The position numbers were made by a program, and so were the translations under genes. This document shows, in pieces, positions 35,497 to 45,261 of a stretch of DNA of 64,000 nt. Origin of the DNA: Paracoccus sp. (in: a-proteobacteria) (GTDB lineage Bacteria > Pseudomonadota > Alphaproteobacteria > Rhodobacterales > Rhodobacteraceae); contig NZ_JAUNTO010000004.1 of assembly GCF_030538655.1 (NCBI RefSeq), positions 1-64,000 on the forward strand, in the 5' to 3' direction. The notes beneath the pieces are model-generated. The model was not told where the DNA came from. It did no database searches and worked only from the letters and a program-made list of their open reading frames with translations. How positions within the stretch are numbered: position 1 is the first letter of the stretch; each line of letters begins with the position of its first letter.

Positions 35497-36317
35497 GCGT
35501 TTCGGTGCAGGGCAAGGTTGCCATTGTTACCGGCGCGGCGCAGGGCGTCGGGCTGGCGATTGCGCGGGCGCTGCACGACGCCGGTGCGCGGGTGATGTTC
35601 GCCGATATGGACGAAGCAAGGCTGACCGTTGAAACCGCTGCGCTGACCAACGGTCAAGATCACTCGGCCCGCCGTTTTGCCGCTAATCTGGGCGACCGGC
35701 TGGCGTTGGCCAATCTGCTGTCAGCTACGATCGACGCCTTTGACCGGGTGGATATTCTGGTGAACGCGCATCGCCTGCTAAAGCACGGTGATCCGCTGGA
35801 GAGCGACCCCGAGCAGATCGAGGAAATGCTGCGCCATAATATGATGTCGGCGTTGCGGCTGTCGCAGATCGTGGCCCGACGGATGATCCGGCAGGCACAG
35901 GACGACGGCAACACGGCCGAAACCGGGGCGATCATCAATGTTACGACGCTGGCCGGAACCCGTCCGGTGCCGCAATTGCTGGGCTATTCCATCGCTTGCG
36001 CCGCGCTGGATCAGACCACGCGCGCGCTGGCGCTGGCTTTGGCACCGCATCGGATCAGGGTGAACGGAATCAGCTATTCCAGCCTGATGACCCCGGAAAT
36101 GAAGGCTGCGCTGCGACAAGATCCGGCGCTGCGGGACCGGATTATCAAGGGCACCCCGCTTGGGCGTATCGCCTCGGCGGATGAGTTGGTGGACACGGCG
36201 CTGTTGCTTGCCAGCCCGGCATCGGGTTTCGTCACCGGACAGATTCTGACGGTGGACGGCGGGCGCGGGCTGGCCGATCCGGTGACGGCGCAGTCGCTTT
36301 ACCCGTTTTCGGGATAG
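35493..36317 (+). CDS. Short-chain dehydrogenase/reductase family protein with degenerate active site
   Basis: A 274-residue Rossmann-fold protein. The cofactor motif TGAAQGVG is intact and the helix-4 Asn (RHNMMSAL) is present. The active site is altered: the usual NNAG is VNAH (residues 90-93), the catalytic Ser region reads NVTTLAG with Thr151/152, and the Y-x-x-x-K motif is Tyr165-x-x-x-Cys169. The Lys is therefore missing. It may be an inactive cofactor-binding protein or use a changed mechanism. It overlaps the methyltransferase gene start-to-stop (ATGA), and its 3' end overlaps the opposite lipoprotein gene by 19 bp. Confidence 0.8.
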   Translation: MSVSVQGKVAIVTGAAQGVGLAIARALHDAGARVMFADMDEARLTVETAALTNGQDHSARRFAANLGDRLALANLLSATIDAFDRVDILVNAHRLLKHGDPLESDPEQIEEMLRHNMMSALRLSQIVARRMIRQAQDDGNTAETGAIINVTTLAGTRPVPQLLGYSIACAALDQTTRALALALAPHRIRVNGISYSSLMTPEMKAALRQDPALRDRIIKGTPLGRIASADELVDTALLLASPASGFVTGQILTVDGGRGLADPVTAQSLYPFSG

Positions 36318-36721
36318 GTGGCGCGACAGGCGGCGATCCCGGCGCGGGCGCGCGGCTCCAGCGCGGCCTTGCGCGCAACCAGATTGTCGCGCTTGCGGGT
36401 TTCCACATCCGGGTCAATCGGAACGCGATAGCGTTCGGTATCCCAGCGGTCTTCCCAGCAACCGCGTTCGATAATGCGGCGATTGCCGTCGCGGTCGCGG
36501 ATCACGTCGCGGCACATGCGATAGACGGGGCGGATGACCTCTCGTTCTTCCCAGGCGTAGCCACGATCCAGATTGCCCTGAACTTCGGCCAGCAGATTGC
36601 TGACGACGCGATATTCACGGGTTTGCTGGCTGATGCAGCGTTCCTGTTCGGTCGCGCAGGCGGCCAGAAACAGGGGGATTGCCAAAACAGATACAAGGCG
36701 GGGGGCGCGGTTGCGGGACAT
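36299..36721 (-). CDS. Putative lipoprotein of unknown function
   Basis: A 140-residue protein with a lipoprotein signal (RLVSVLAIPLFLAAC), so probably anchored in the envelope. The mature part is charged and contains four cysteines besides the lipobox Cys (ERCIS, YRMCRDV, RGCWEDRW, IAACRATYP), which could form two disulfides. No known domain is recognised. The ATG at 36721 gives the signal peptide. The gene is divergent from hemF with 74 bp between the start codons. Confidence 0.7.
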   Translation of the reverse strand: MSRNRAPRLVSVLAIPLFLAACATEQERCISQQTREYRVVSNLLAEVQGNLDRGYAWEEREVIRPVYRMCRDVIRDRDGNRRIIERGCWEDRWDTERYRVPIDPDVETRKRDNLVARKAALEPRARAGIAACRATYPENG

Positions 36722-36795
36722 GTCATACTTCTTATATTGATCCGTCGATCTTTGCGCCTGTTTCCGCAAAACGCAAATCAACAAATGAGGACATC

Positions 36796-37650
36796 ATGGA
36801 CGCCGCCCGCCGCACCGCTGCCAATTGGTTCAGATCGCTGCGCAATCAGATCACGCAGGCTTTCGAGGCGTTGGAGGATCGCGGGCCGGGTGAGACCACG
36901 CCGGGCCGGTTCGAGGTGACGCCCACACAGCGCGGCGAGGATGGCGGCGGCGGCATCATGTCGGTGATGCGCGGTGGGCGAGTGTTCGAAAAAGTCGGCG
37001 TCAACTGGTCCGAGGTTCACGGCACGCTGGCCCCGCGCGCGCAGGCCGCAATGGCGGCGCGCGGTGTTCCGGGCATGGACAGCGATCCGCGCTTTTGGGC
37101 GTCGGGGATCAGTCTGGTGGCGCATATGCAAAACCCCCACGCGCCGGCTGTGCATATGAACACGCGGATGTTCTGGACCCCCGGCGCATGGTGGTTCGGC
37201 GGCGGGGCCGACTTGAACCCTTGCATCGAATACCCCGAAGATACCAAGTATTTTCATATGGTTATGCGTGATGCCTGCGCGCCGCACGGGGGCGATTATT
37301 ATGACCGCTTCAAGGCTTGGGCGGATGAATATTTCTTCATCCCGCACCGGGGCCGGGCGCGCGGGGTAGGCGGTATCTTTTTCGACGATCTGAACACGGG
37401 TGACTGGGATGCGGATTTCGCCTTTACGCAGGCGGTCGGCGCGGCCTTTTTGCCGGCCTTTCTACCGCTGGCCGAAGCGCGGATGGCGCAGGCATGGTCT
37501 GAGGCCGACAAGGATCAGCAACTGATCCATCGCGGGCTTTATGCGGAGTATAACCTCGTTTATGACCGGGGCACGAAATTCGGGCTGGAAACCGGCCACA
37601 ACGCCGATGCCGTGCTGATGAGCCTGCCGCCGCTGGCGAAATGGGTGTAA
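36796..37650 (+). CDS. hemF: Oxygen-dependent coproporphyrinogen III oxidase
   Basis: A 284-residue cytosolic enzyme that turns coproporphyrinogen III into protoporphyrinogen IX using oxygen. Characteristic segments are GGRVFEKVGVNWSEVHG, GISLVAHMQNPHAPAVHMNTRMF, WWFGGGADLNPCI, FDDLNTG and the C-terminal YNLVYDRGTKFGLETGHN in parts. It ends at MSLPPLAKWV, a short end I recall from alphaproteobacterial HemF. Its TAA directly abuts the opposite EamA gene stop. Confidence 0.97.
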   Translation: MDAARRTAANWFRSLRNQITQAFEALEDRGPGETTPGRFEVTPTQRGEDGGGGIMSVMRGGRVFEKVGVNWSEVHGTLAPRAQAAMAARGVPGMDSDPRFWASGISLVAHMQNPHAPAVHMNTRMFWTPGAWWFGGGADLNPCIEYPEDTKYFHMVMRDACAPHGGDYYDRFKAWADEYFFIPHRGRARGVGGIFFDDLNTGDWDADFAFTQAVGAAFLPAFLPLAEARMAQAWSEADKDQQLIHRGLYAEYNLVYDRGTKFGLETGHNADAVLMSLPPLAKWV

Positions 37651-38523
37651 TCAGGCGACACGCAGCAGCAGGATCACGCCCCCCAAAATCAGCGCCATGC
37701 CGATAATCTGACGCGCCGTTGCGGCCTGCCGGAACACGCGGCCCGAAACGATTTGCGCAAAGACGACTTCGATCAGGGCCAGCGTGCGCACATTCGCTGC
37801 CGGGGTTAATGCGAATCCGATAAACCAGAACAGGCTGGCCGCCGCCCCAAGGCCTCCGGCCCCGACAGATGTGCGCCATTCACGCCGCATCCCGGCCAGT
37901 GCGACAGGATTGGCCGCCACCAGCCAGATCAGGCACAATCCTGTCTGGATCAGCAGTGTGATGGCCAAAACCAGCGCCGCTTGTGTCACGAACGCGCCGC
38001 CCGGCAAGGTCAGGATCGCGCCGCGAAAGCCGATGGCCGACAGACCGAACAGCGCGCCCGCAGTGATGCCGGTTGCGATGCCGCGCAGGCTGGCGCGGCT
38101 CCAGTCCGCGGCTGAAATCAGGATCACCCCCGATACAGCGATCAGGATGGCGCCAAGTTGAGGCAGGGTCAGCGGCTCGGTCAGCAGCAGTGCACCGATG
38201 ATGGCCAGCGTGATCGGCTCGGTCTTCATCAATGCGGTGGCGACGCCAAAGCCGCGCCCGCGCATGGTCAGCAGCATGAAAGCGGTGGCGGCGATCTGCG
38301 CGACGGCACCAAACGCAGCCCAACCAAAGGTTGCGACAGTGGGGTGCGGCAGCCCATTCACGGCTGCGATCAGCCCCGCAGCCAACAGCGCAAAGGGCAG
38401 GCCAAAGATAAAGCGGACCGAAGTCGCGCCGACCGGGCCGATCTTTTGATCCAGCCCGGCCTGCGCGGCATTGCGCGCGGTTTGCAATGCCGCCGCGATG
38501 ATCGTGGCGACGGCCCAGATCAT
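37651..38523 (-). CDS. EamA/DMT family transporter
   Basis: A 290-residue inner-membrane protein with about ten TM helices in two EamA repeats (about 5-135 and 150-288). It lacks a signal peptide. The repeats end with [21 protein letters not shown] and [25 protein letters not shown] segments, the usual E/Q-rich turn before the last helix. Substrates of this family are diverse metabolites. The start codon overlaps the hemE stop by 4 bp, so it is cotranscribed with hemE. Confidence 0.85.
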   Translation of the reverse strand: MIWAVATIIAAALQTARNAAQAGLDQKIGPVGATSVRFIFGLPFALLAAGLIAAVNGLPHPTVATFGWAAFGAVAQIAATAFMLLTMRGRGFGVATALMKTEPITLAIIGALLLTEPLTLPQLGAILIAVSGVILISAADWSRASLRGIATGITAGALFGLSAIGFRGAILTLPGGAFVTQAALVLAITLLIQTGLCLIWLVAANPVALAGMRREWRTSVGAGGLGAAASLFWFIGFALTPAANVRTLALIEVVFAQIVSGRVFRQAATARQIIGMALILGGVILLLRVA

Positions 38524-39548
38524 GCGCCGCGCACGGTCTCGATCATCAGGGCGACGTTATCGGGGTCGGCGTCGGGGGTGATGCCATGCCCAAGATTAAA
38601 GATATGCGGCCCGCCCCGGAAGGCATCAACGATGCGGCGGGTCTCGGCGACCAGATCTGCACCACCTGTGACCATATGCCGCGGGTCCAGATTGCCCTGA
38701 ACGCAACCGTCCTTTTGCACATTGGCGGCGGCCCATTCAGCGCTGACCGAATTATCCAGCGCCACACAATCGGCCCCGGTCGCGCGGGCAAAGCCGATAT
38801 AGCGATCCCCTGCCTCGCGCGGGAAGGAGATAACCGGAATGCCGGGATGCCGAGCCTTCAACGCGGCAATGATCTTGCGTGTCGGTTCCAGTGAAAATTG
38901 ATCGAAATCAGCACCTTGCAGGCTTCCCGCCCAGCTGTCGAACAGCTTGACCACCTCGGCCCCGGCCTCGATCTGGGCGGACAGATAGGCGATGGTCGCC
39001 TCGGTAATGCGGTCGATCAGCGCCGCAAACGCCGTCCGATCCGCCGCGATCATCGCATGGGCCGGGCCTTGATCCTTGGTGCCACGCCCGGCAACCATAT
39101 AGGTCGCCACAGTCCAGGGCGCCCCGGCAAAACCGATCAGCGTGGTGTCGCGCGGCAATTCGCGCGACAGGATGCGCACGGTTTCATAGACCGGCGACAG
39201 CGTGCCATGGATCGCGTCGGTCGGCTTTAGCGCCGCAATCTGATCCGCAGTGGTGACGGTGGACAGCCGCGGACCTTCGCCGGTAACGAACCACAGGTCC
39301 AGCCCCAGAGCCTGTGGCACCAGCAGAATATCGGCAAAAAGTATCGCCGCATCAAAGCCATAGCGCCGGATGGGTTGCAACGTCACCTCGGCCGCAAGAT
39401 CGGGGGTATAGCACAGCGACAGGAAATCTCCGGCCTGGGCACGGGTCGCGCGGTATTCCGGCAAATAACGCCCGGCCTGCCGCATCATCCAGATCGGCGG
39501 GGTGGGCAGGGCCTCGCCCGCAAGGGCGCGCAGGATCGTCTTGGTCAT
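38520..39548 (-). CDS. hemE: Uroporphyrinogen decarboxylase
   Basis: A 342-residue cytosolic enzyme that converts uroporphyrinogen III to coproporphyrinogen III. The N-terminal signature [16 protein letters not shown] is present, as is the second signature [16 protein letters not shown]. The catalytic Asp lies in [14 protein letters not shown]. It is divergent from hemC with 74 bp between start codons, grouping two heme genes under one control region. EamA follows with an ATGA overlap. Confidence 0.97.
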   Translation of the reverse strand: MTKTILRALAGEALPTPPIWMMRQAGRYLPEYRATRAQAGDFLSLCYTPDLAAEVTLQPIRRYGFDAAILFADILLVPQALGLDLWFVTGEGPRLSTVTTADQIAALKPTDAIHGTLSPVYETVRILSRELPRDTTLIGFAGAPWTVATYMVAGRGTKDQGPAHAMIAADRTAFAALIDRITEATIAYLSAQIEAGAEVVKLFDSWAGSLQGADFDQFSLEPTRKIIAALKARHPGIPVISFPREAGDRYIGFARATGADCVALDNSVSAEWAAANVQKDGCVQGNLDPRHMVTGGADLVAETRRIVDAFRGGPHIFNLGHGITPDADPDNVALMIETVRGA

Positions 39549-39622
39549 CTTAGCCTCCTGCTGCCTATCGACAGGGCGGGGGGCGCATTGTCAAGCGCCG
39601 GTCGGGGCGGTATGCGCAGGGC

Positions 39623-40555
39623 ATGGATATGCCAAACGAGAACCGCCCGCTGAAAATCGGCACCCGAGGGTCGGCGCTGGCCCTTGCGCAAGCGCATGAA
39701 ACCCGTGACCGGCTGATGGCCACCCACGGCCTGAGCGCCGCTGCCATCGAAATCGTGGTTATCAAAACCACCGGCGACCGTGTGCTGGACCGACCGCTGA
39801 ATGAAATCGGTGGCAAGGGCCTGTTCACGCGCGAGATCGAGGATGCGATGCTGTCCGGCGCGATCGACATCGCCGTGCATTCCTGCAAGGATATGCCGAC
39901 GATCCAGCCCGACGGTCTGGTGCTGGATTGTTTCCTGCCGCGTGAAGATGTGCGCGACGCCTTTGTCAGTTCCGAGTTCGATTCGATTGCCGCCTTGCCG
40001 CAGGGCGCGGTTGTCGGGTCGTCCAGTCTGCGCCGCCGCGCGCAACTGACCCACCGGCGCCCCGATCTGCAACTGGTCGAGTTTCGCGGTAACGTTCAGA
40101 CCCGGCTGCGCAAGCTGGAGGACGGGGTCGCCATTGCGACGTTTTTGGCGATGGCCGGGCTGAACCGGCTTGGGATGAGCCACATCGCCCGGAGTGCCAT
40201 TTCCCCCGAAGATATGCTGCCTGCCGTGGCGCAGGGTGCGATCACGGTCGAGCGGCGCGCGGATGATGAAACGGCGGCGCATTTGCTGGCTGCGTTGCAC
40301 GATACTGCCACGGGTATCCGTATTACGGCTGAACGCGCGTTTCTGGCGCGGCTGGATGGATCTTGCCAGACGCCGATTGCCGGCTTGGCGGAAATCGACG
40401 GTGAAACCCTGCGCCTGCGCGGCGAGATTTTGAGCCCCGACGGGGCCAAGGTGATTGCGGGCGAACGTCATGGGGCGGTGGAAGATGCGGCAGCTATTGG
40501 CACTGATCTGGCGAATGAGTTGTTAACGCGGGCCGGGCCGGGGTTCTTTGCCTGA
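39623..40555 (+). CDS. hemC: Hydroxymethylbilane synthase (porphobilinogen deaminase)
   Basis: A 310-residue cytosolic enzyme that joins four porphobilinogens. Typical blocks are KIGTRGSALALAQA, NEIGGKGLFTREIEDAML, IAVHSCKDMPT with the catalytic Asp region, and VGSSSLRRRAQL. The dipyrromethane cofactor Cys is Cys248 in LDGSCQTPIAG. An ATG two codons downstream is an alternative start. It heads away from hemE. Confidence 0.97.
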   Translation: MDMPNENRPLKIGTRGSALALAQAHETRDRLMATHGLSAAAIEIVVIKTTGDRVLDRPLNEIGGKGLFTREIEDAMLSGAIDIAVHSCKDMPTIQPDGLVLDCFLPREDVRDAFVSSEFDSIAALPQGAVVGSSSLRRRAQLTHRRPDLQLVEFRGNVQTRLRKLEDGVAIATFLAMAGLNRLGMSHIARSAISPEDMLPAVAQGAITVERRADDETAAHLLAALHDTATGIRITAERAFLARLDGSCQTPIAGLAEIDGETLRLRGEILSPDGAKVIAGERHGAVEDAAAIGTDLANELLTRAGPGFFA

Positions 40556-40710
40556 CGGCCTGTCACTCTGCGTAAGGCGCAAGAGGCCATGCCTTGGGCG
40601 CAGGTATTCGGTCGGGCGGTTGCAGTGGGGCCGGACAGACTGAAGCCCCCTCACCAATTCTTGGCAAGCAGCCTGTTCGCGGCTCCAGCGCTGTCAGGAA
40701 TGCGCCGCGA

Positions 40711-41406
40711 TCAATAGCTGCGGATCAGCCCGACCAGACGGCCCTGAACGCGGACGGCATCCTCGGGCAGAATGCGGGTTTCATAGGCGGGGTTCGCAGC
40801 CTCAAGCGCGATCATGCCGCCACGACGGCGATAGCGTTTCAGCGTCGCCTCGTGTCCGTCAACCAGCGCCACAATGATGTCGCCGTTTTCGGCATTATCC
40901 TGTTCGCGGATCACCACGACATCGCCGTCGTTGATCCCCGCTTCGATCATCGAATCGCCTTTGACCTCAAGCGCATAGTGGCGCTCGCGTCCGCCGATCA
41001 TGCTGCCGGGGACGGCGACGTGATGAGAAACTTCGGAAATCGCCTCGATCGGGACCCCGGCGGCGATGCGGCCCATCAGCGGCAGTTCCACCGCCGGGCT
41101 GTCCGTGACCGCCATGGCGCCGCGCGGTCGCGGGGGGCGGTTGTTGCTGATGACGGTCGGGGTGAAACCCGCTTTGGGGTCGCGGGCAATGCTTTCGGGC
41201 AGACGCACGATTTCCAATGCACGGGCGCGATGGGGCAAACGACGGATAAAGCCGCGCTCTTCCAGTGCGGTAATCAGTCGATGGATGCCGGATTTTGACC
41301 GCAGATCCAATGCATCTTTCATTTCATCAAAGGACGGCGGCACACCATCGCGCGCCATACGCTTCTGGATGAAATCCAACAGCTCGATCTGTTTTTTGGT
41401 CAGCAT
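40711..41406 (-). CDS. lexA: SOS response repressor LexA
   Basis: A 231-residue repressor. The N-terminal winged helix starts [17 protein letters not shown] with the recognition part [19 protein letters not shown]. The cleavage site is Ala-Gly in [11 protein letters not shown]. The autoprotease Ser lies in [11 protein letters not shown] and the Lys in GHEATLKRY. The ATG at 41406 gives the family start; the frame is open further upstream through the SOS box. It is the last gene of a trpC-moaC-moeA-lexA cluster, though the SOS box shows it has its own promoter. Confidence 0.97.
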   Translation of the reverse strand: MLTKKQIELLDFIQKRMARDGVPPSFDEMKDALDLRSKSGIHRLITALEERGFIRRLPHRARALEIVRLPESIARDPKAGFTPTVISNNRPPRPRGAMAVTDSPAVELPLMGRIAAGVPIEAISEVSHHVAVPGSMIGGRERHYALEVKGDSMIEAGINDGDVVVIREQDNAENGDIIVALVDGHEATLKRYRRRGGMIALEAANPAYETRILPEDAVRVQGRLVGLIRSY

Positions 41407-41429
41407 TGGTTCACCTTTCCCGGCCCGGT

Positions 41430-41444
41430 GTTCGGGGTATGTTC
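41430..41444. promoter_or_regulatory. LexA (SOS) box
   Basis: GTTC-GGGGTAT-GTTC fits exactly the alphaproteobacterial LexA box GTTC-N7-GTTC, a direct repeat. It lies 24 bp upstream of the lexA start codon and implies autorepression. Confidence 0.85.
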
Positions 41445-41499
41445 TAGACTGTGCGACGAATCGCGTCAACATCTAGACCACAAGAGCGTGAACAAAAGA

Positions 41500-42681
41500 T
41501 TAACCTGCGTGCAGCGGCAGATAGTCCACCACGTCACCAGCCTGACGGGCCGGGTCGTTTGCGGGCCGCACCAGCAGCGCATCGGCATCCGCCAGAACCG
41601 TCAACCGTGCGGAATCCTGATCCTTATAGGGGGTGATGCCGGACAGGCCGTCCCCCGCCACCAGCCGTGCGCGCAGGTAATGCTGGCGCGCACCCTCGGG
41701 GGGCAGATCGCAGGTCAGCCGGGCGCGCAGCTTGCGCGGTTGCTCAGGCAGTCCCTGCATCGCGTGAATTAGAGGTTGCATAAACAATATAGCGCAAACA
41801 TATGATGAAACAGGATTTCCGGGAAGGCCCAGCATTGCCGCGTTACCCATTCGGCCCGCCATCAGTGGCTTGCCGGGGCGCATGGCGATCTTGTAGAACG
41901 ACCGCTCCAGCCCCAGATCGACGGCGACCTTGCCGACCAGATCGTGATCGCCGACCGAGGCGCCGCCGATGGTCACGATCAGATCCGCGCCCGCGGCCTG
42001 GGCAAATACGTCGCGCAGACTGGATTCGGTGTCGCGGGCAATCGGCAGAATATCGGCGACGGCCCCGGCGTCACGTGCCAGGGCGGCGACGATCAGATCG
42101 TTCGAGCTGACAATCTGCCCTTGTGCCACCGCCTCTCCCGGCCGCACGAGTTCGTCACCCGAGGCGATGATCGCTACGCGCGGACGGTGCGCGACCGTGA
42201 CCTGTGCGACATTCATCGCCGCCAGCAAGCCGATGTCGGCGGCGCGCAGCAGGCGTGGCGCCTTGATCGCCTGACCCTCGGCGAAATCGCCACCGCGCGC
42301 GCGGATATTGGTGCCGCCTGACGCATCGGTGATCGTTACCTTTTCACCCTCGCGCATGCAGTTTTCCTGCATCACCACGCGGTCATAGCCCGCAGGCACC
42401 GGCGCGCCGGTAAAGATGCGCACGGCGGTTCCGGGGGTAGCTTGCCCGTTCCACGGGTGACCCGCCGCCGCCTCGCCGATCACGCGCAGAGGGCCGGGCA
42501 GATCGGCATCGCGCAAGGCATAACCGTCCATTGCGGCGGAATCGAAGGGCGGCTGAGTCAGTCGCGCGACAGCCGGGTGCAGCAGAACGCGCCCGGCCGC
42601 CTCGGCCAGTGGCAGTGTCCCGGCCTTGGGTGGGTGGGCCAGCGCCAGAACGCGGGTCAACGCCTCGTCCACGGAAATCAT
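41500..42681 (-). CDS. moeA: Molybdopterin molybdenumtransferase
   Basis: A 393-residue cytosolic enzyme that inserts molybdate into adenylylated molybdopterin. It has the N-terminal [14 protein letters not shown] signature, [18 protein letters not shown], and the MoCF-like [14 protein letters not shown] with the catalytic acid residues, then [11 protein letters not shown]. The ATG at 42681 overlaps the moaC stop by 4 bp; an in-frame TTG nine bases earlier is unnecessary. Together with moaC it supports molybdoenzymes. Confidence 0.95.
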   Translation of the reverse strand: MISVDEALTRVLALAHPPKAGTLPLAEAAGRVLLHPAVARLTQPPFDSAAMDGYALRDADLPGPLRVIGEAAAGHPWNGQATPGTAVRIFTGAPVPAGYDRVVMQENCMREGEKVTITDASGGTNIRARGGDFAEGQAIKAPRLLRAADIGLLAAMNVAQVTVAHRPRVAIIASGDELVRPGEAVAQGQIVSSNDLIVAALARDAGAVADILPIARDTESSLRDVFAQAAGADLIVTIGGASVGDHDLVGKVAVDLGLERSFYKIAMRPGKPLMAGRMGNAAMLGLPGNPVSSYVCAILFMQPLIHAMQGLPEQPRKLRARLTCDLPPEGARQHYLRARLVAGDGLSGITPYKDQDSARLTVLADADALLVRPANDPARQAGDVVDYLPLHAG

Positions 42682-43145
42682 GCCTGCCAATCCCCGGATT
42701 TTCCGCCGGTCTTCCGCAGTAGGCGGATGCCATTGATCTGAATTCCCTTTTCGGCGGCTTTCAGCATGTCATAGACGGTCAGGCAGGCGGTTGAGACGGC
42801 AGTCAGCGCCTCCATCTCGACCCCGGTCTGGCCAGAGGTGCGCACGGTGGCCTGCACACGAATGCCGGGTAGGTCGGGGTCAGGGGTCAGGTCCAGCGCG
42901 ACCTTGGTAATCGGCAGCGGGTGGCAGAGCGGGATCAGATCGGCGGTGCGTTTCGCACCCATGATCCCGGCCAGCCGCGCGACCCCCAGGACATCGCCCT
43001 TGGCTGCGCCGCCCTGCGCCAAGGCCAGCGTCTCGGATGACATGATGACAAAGCCTTCTGCTACGGCCTCGCGCGCGGTTGATGCCTTGCCTGAGACATC
43101 GACCATATGCGCCTGACCTGATTGGTCAAAATGCGTCAGGGTCAC
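42678..43145 (-). CDS. moaC: Cyclic pyranopterin monophosphate synthase
   Basis: A 155-residue cytosolic enzyme, the second step of molybdopterin synthesis. Conserved parts are [35 protein letters not shown] with the active-site His, and [20 protein letters not shown] including the catalytic Lys later in the chain. It starts at GTG 43145, overlapping the trpC stop by 4 bp (GTGA), and overlaps moeA by 4 bp. Confidence 0.96.
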   Translation of the reverse strand: MTLTHFDQSGQAHMVDVSGKASTAREAVAEGFVIMSSETLALAQGGAAKGDVLGVARLAGIMGAKRTADLIPLCHPLPITKVALDLTPDPDLPGIRVQATVRTSGQTGVEMEALTAVSTACLTVYDMLKAAEKGIQINGIRLLRKTGGKSGDWQA

Positions 43146-43933
43146 GGGGAGACTCCCAGAATGTCGCGTGTGGCGGCGACGACGTCATCCTGCCGCATCA
43201 GGCTTTCGCCAATCAGAAAGCGACGTGCGCCGATTTCCATCATCGCGGCCAGGTCGCCAGAAGTGAACAGGCCACTTTCGCAGACCACATCGCGCCCTGC
43301 CGGAATATGCGGCGCGAGTTCGCGAGTCACATCAAGAGTGACATCGAACGTCTTGAGATTACGGTTATTAATTCCGATCATGGGTGATTTCAGCCGCAGC
43401 GCGCGATCCAGTTCGGTGTGGTCGTGAACCTCGATCAGCGCATCCATGCCCCAATGGAGCGCCGCATCCTCAAGTTCCGCCGCCAGTGTGTCATCGACCG
43501 AGGCCATGATAATCAGGATGCAATCGGCCCCCCAGGCGCGCGCCTCGGCCACCTGATAGGTGTCGTATAGAAAATCTTTGCGCAGCGCGGGCAGAGTGCA
43601 GGCATCGCGGGCTTTGGTCAGAAATTCCGGCGCACCCTGAAAGCTGGGCGAATCCGTCAGCACCGACAGGCAGGCCGCGCCGCCCTGTTCATAGGCGCGG
43701 GCCAGTGCGGGCGGGTTGAAGTCGGCGCGGATCAACCCTTTGGAGGGGCTGGCCTTTTTTATTTCAGCAATCAGCGCCGGGCCGTGCGCCGCCTTTTGTG
43801 TCAGCGCAGCGGCAAAGCCGCGAGGGGCGGATGCGGCGCGGGCCTGATCTTCGACCAGGGCCAAGGGGCGGGCGCGTTTCGCGGCGGCGACTTCATCGAG
43901 CTTGTAGGCCCGGATTTTATCCAGAATATCCAT
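43142..43933 (-). CDS. trpC: Indole-3-glycerol phosphate synthase
   Basis: A 263-residue TIM-barrel enzyme of tryptophan synthesis. The signature is [18 protein letters not shown] with catalytic Lys. Others are [47 protein letters not shown] and [11 protein letters not shown]. It is monofunctional. It is the first gene here of the trpC-moaC-moeA-lexA group on the minus strand and is divergent from the MFS gene. Confidence 0.96.
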   Translation of the reverse strand: MDILDKIRAYKLDEVAAAKRARPLALVEDQARAASAPRGFAAALTQKAAHGPALIAEIKKASPSKGLIRADFNPPALARAYEQGGAACLSVLTDSPSFQGAPEFLTKARDACTLPALRKDFLYDTYQVAEARAWGADCILIIMASVDDTLAAELEDAALHWGMDALIEVHDHTELDRALRLKSPMIGINNRNLKTFDVTLDVTRELAPHIPAGRDVVCESGLFTSGDLAAMMEIGARRFLIGESLMRQDDVVAATRDILGVSP

Positions 43934-44064
43934 ACCGCTTTCTATCGCGCCCGTCGCCGCAGGAAAAGCCGCGTTGTGTGGCGCGCAACCCGGCCTTGCG
44001 ATCTGCGGTATTGTGTCACACAGCCGTTAACGCAATCTACACGCCTATCCCATAGAGAGCCGCC

Positions 44065-45261
44065 ATGACCACGCAGACCAATACGCTGCCCATGATTCTT
44101 GCCCTTGCCCTGGGGGCCTTTGCCATTGGCACGTCGGAATTTGCGGCGATGGGGCTGCTGCCGTTTTTTGCCGCCGATCTGGCGATTTCAGAACCCGAGG
44201 CGGGACATGTCATCAGCGCCTATGCGCTTGGTGTCGTGATCGGCGCGCCGTTGACCTCGATTCTGGGGGCACGGTTGCCGCGGCGGCGCTATCTGGCGGC
44301 GCTGATGGCGTTTTATGCGGTGATGAACCTCGCGGCGGCGGTGCTGCCGGGCTATGCGACGCTGGCGGGAACGCGGTTTTTGGCCGGGCTGCCGCATGGT
44401 GGCTATCTGGGCGTGGCGATGCTGATGGCGGCCGATGGCGCTTCGCTGAACCAGCGCGGGCGCGCGGCGGCGCAGGTGCTGTTGGGGCTGACGGTGGCCA
44501 ATATCTTTGGTGTGCCGCTGGCGGGCTGGATGGGGCAGAATATCGGCTGGCGATGGGGCTTTGCTATGCCGGGGCTGATCGCACTGGTGGCGGCGGCGCT
44601 GATTTTGCGGTTTGCGCCACGCGGCACCGGCACGGCGGGCCATCGCCCGCTGGACGAACTGGCCGCACTGGCCAATCCGCGCGTGCTGTGGATTCTGGCC
44701 GTGGGCGCGATCGGGTTCGGCGGGCTGTTTTCGGTCTATGCCTTCTGGACAGCCGCGATTCTGGCCACGACACAGGCGCCGGGCTGGGCGGTTCCGGCTG
44801 CGCTGGCCATGTTCGGCGTTGGCGGCACCTTGGGGACGTGGTTCACCGGGCGGCTGGTCGAAAGGTGGGGCACGGTCAAAACCGCCTGGGCCTGTCTGGC
44901 GGCCATGGGGATTACGCAGGCACTGGCCTCGCTAACGGTGGGGCACTGGGGTGCAATGATCGTGGCGGCCTTTCTGATCGCCGCCGGTTCTGGGCTGGTT
45001 ATTCCGCTGCAAACCCGGCTGATGGATGTGGCCGGACGCGCCCAAAGCATGGCGGCGGCGATGAACCATGCCGCCTTTAACGCAGCCAACGCGCTTGGCC
45101 CGTTTCTGGCCGGAATGGCGCTGTCGGCTGGTTGGGGCTGGCGTTCGCCCGGCGTGGTCGGCGTCGCGCTTACGGCTGCGGGGGCGGTGATTTTTGCTCT
45201 GTCTCTGGTGATGTCGCGGCAGCATCGGGCAGACGTGCCGGGGGCAGGGCGCGCAGAATAA
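44065..45261 (+). CDS. MFS transporter, DHA1/AraJ-like
   Basis: A 398-residue inner-membrane protein with twelve predicted TM helices. The motif-A-like loop between TM2 and TM3 reads GARLPRRRYL, and GTRFLAGLPHGGYLGVAMLMA matches the AraJ/PbuE-type drug and sugar efflux group. The opening FAIGTSEFAAMGLLP also fits this group. The substrate is unknown. Its 3' end overlaps the opposite DUF599 gene by 92 bp. Confidence 0.88.
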   Translation: MTTQTNTLPMILALALGAFAIGTSEFAAMGLLPFFAADLAISEPEAGHVISAYALGVVIGAPLTSILGARLPRRRYLAALMAFYAVMNLAAAVLPGYATLAGTRFLAGLPHGGYLGVAMLMAADGASLNQRGRAAAQVLLGLTVANIFGVPLAGWMGQNIGWRWGFAMPGLIALVAAALILRFAPRGTGTAGHRPLDELAALANPRVLWILAVGAIGFGGLFSVYAFWTAAILATTQAPGWAVPAALAMFGVGGTLGTWFTGRLVERWGTVKTAWACLAAMGITQALASLTVGHWGAMIVAAFLIAAGSGLVIPLQTRLMDVAGRAQSMAAAMNHAAFNAANALGPFLAGMALSAGWGWRSPGVVGVALTAAGAVIFALSLVMSRQHRADVPGAGRAE

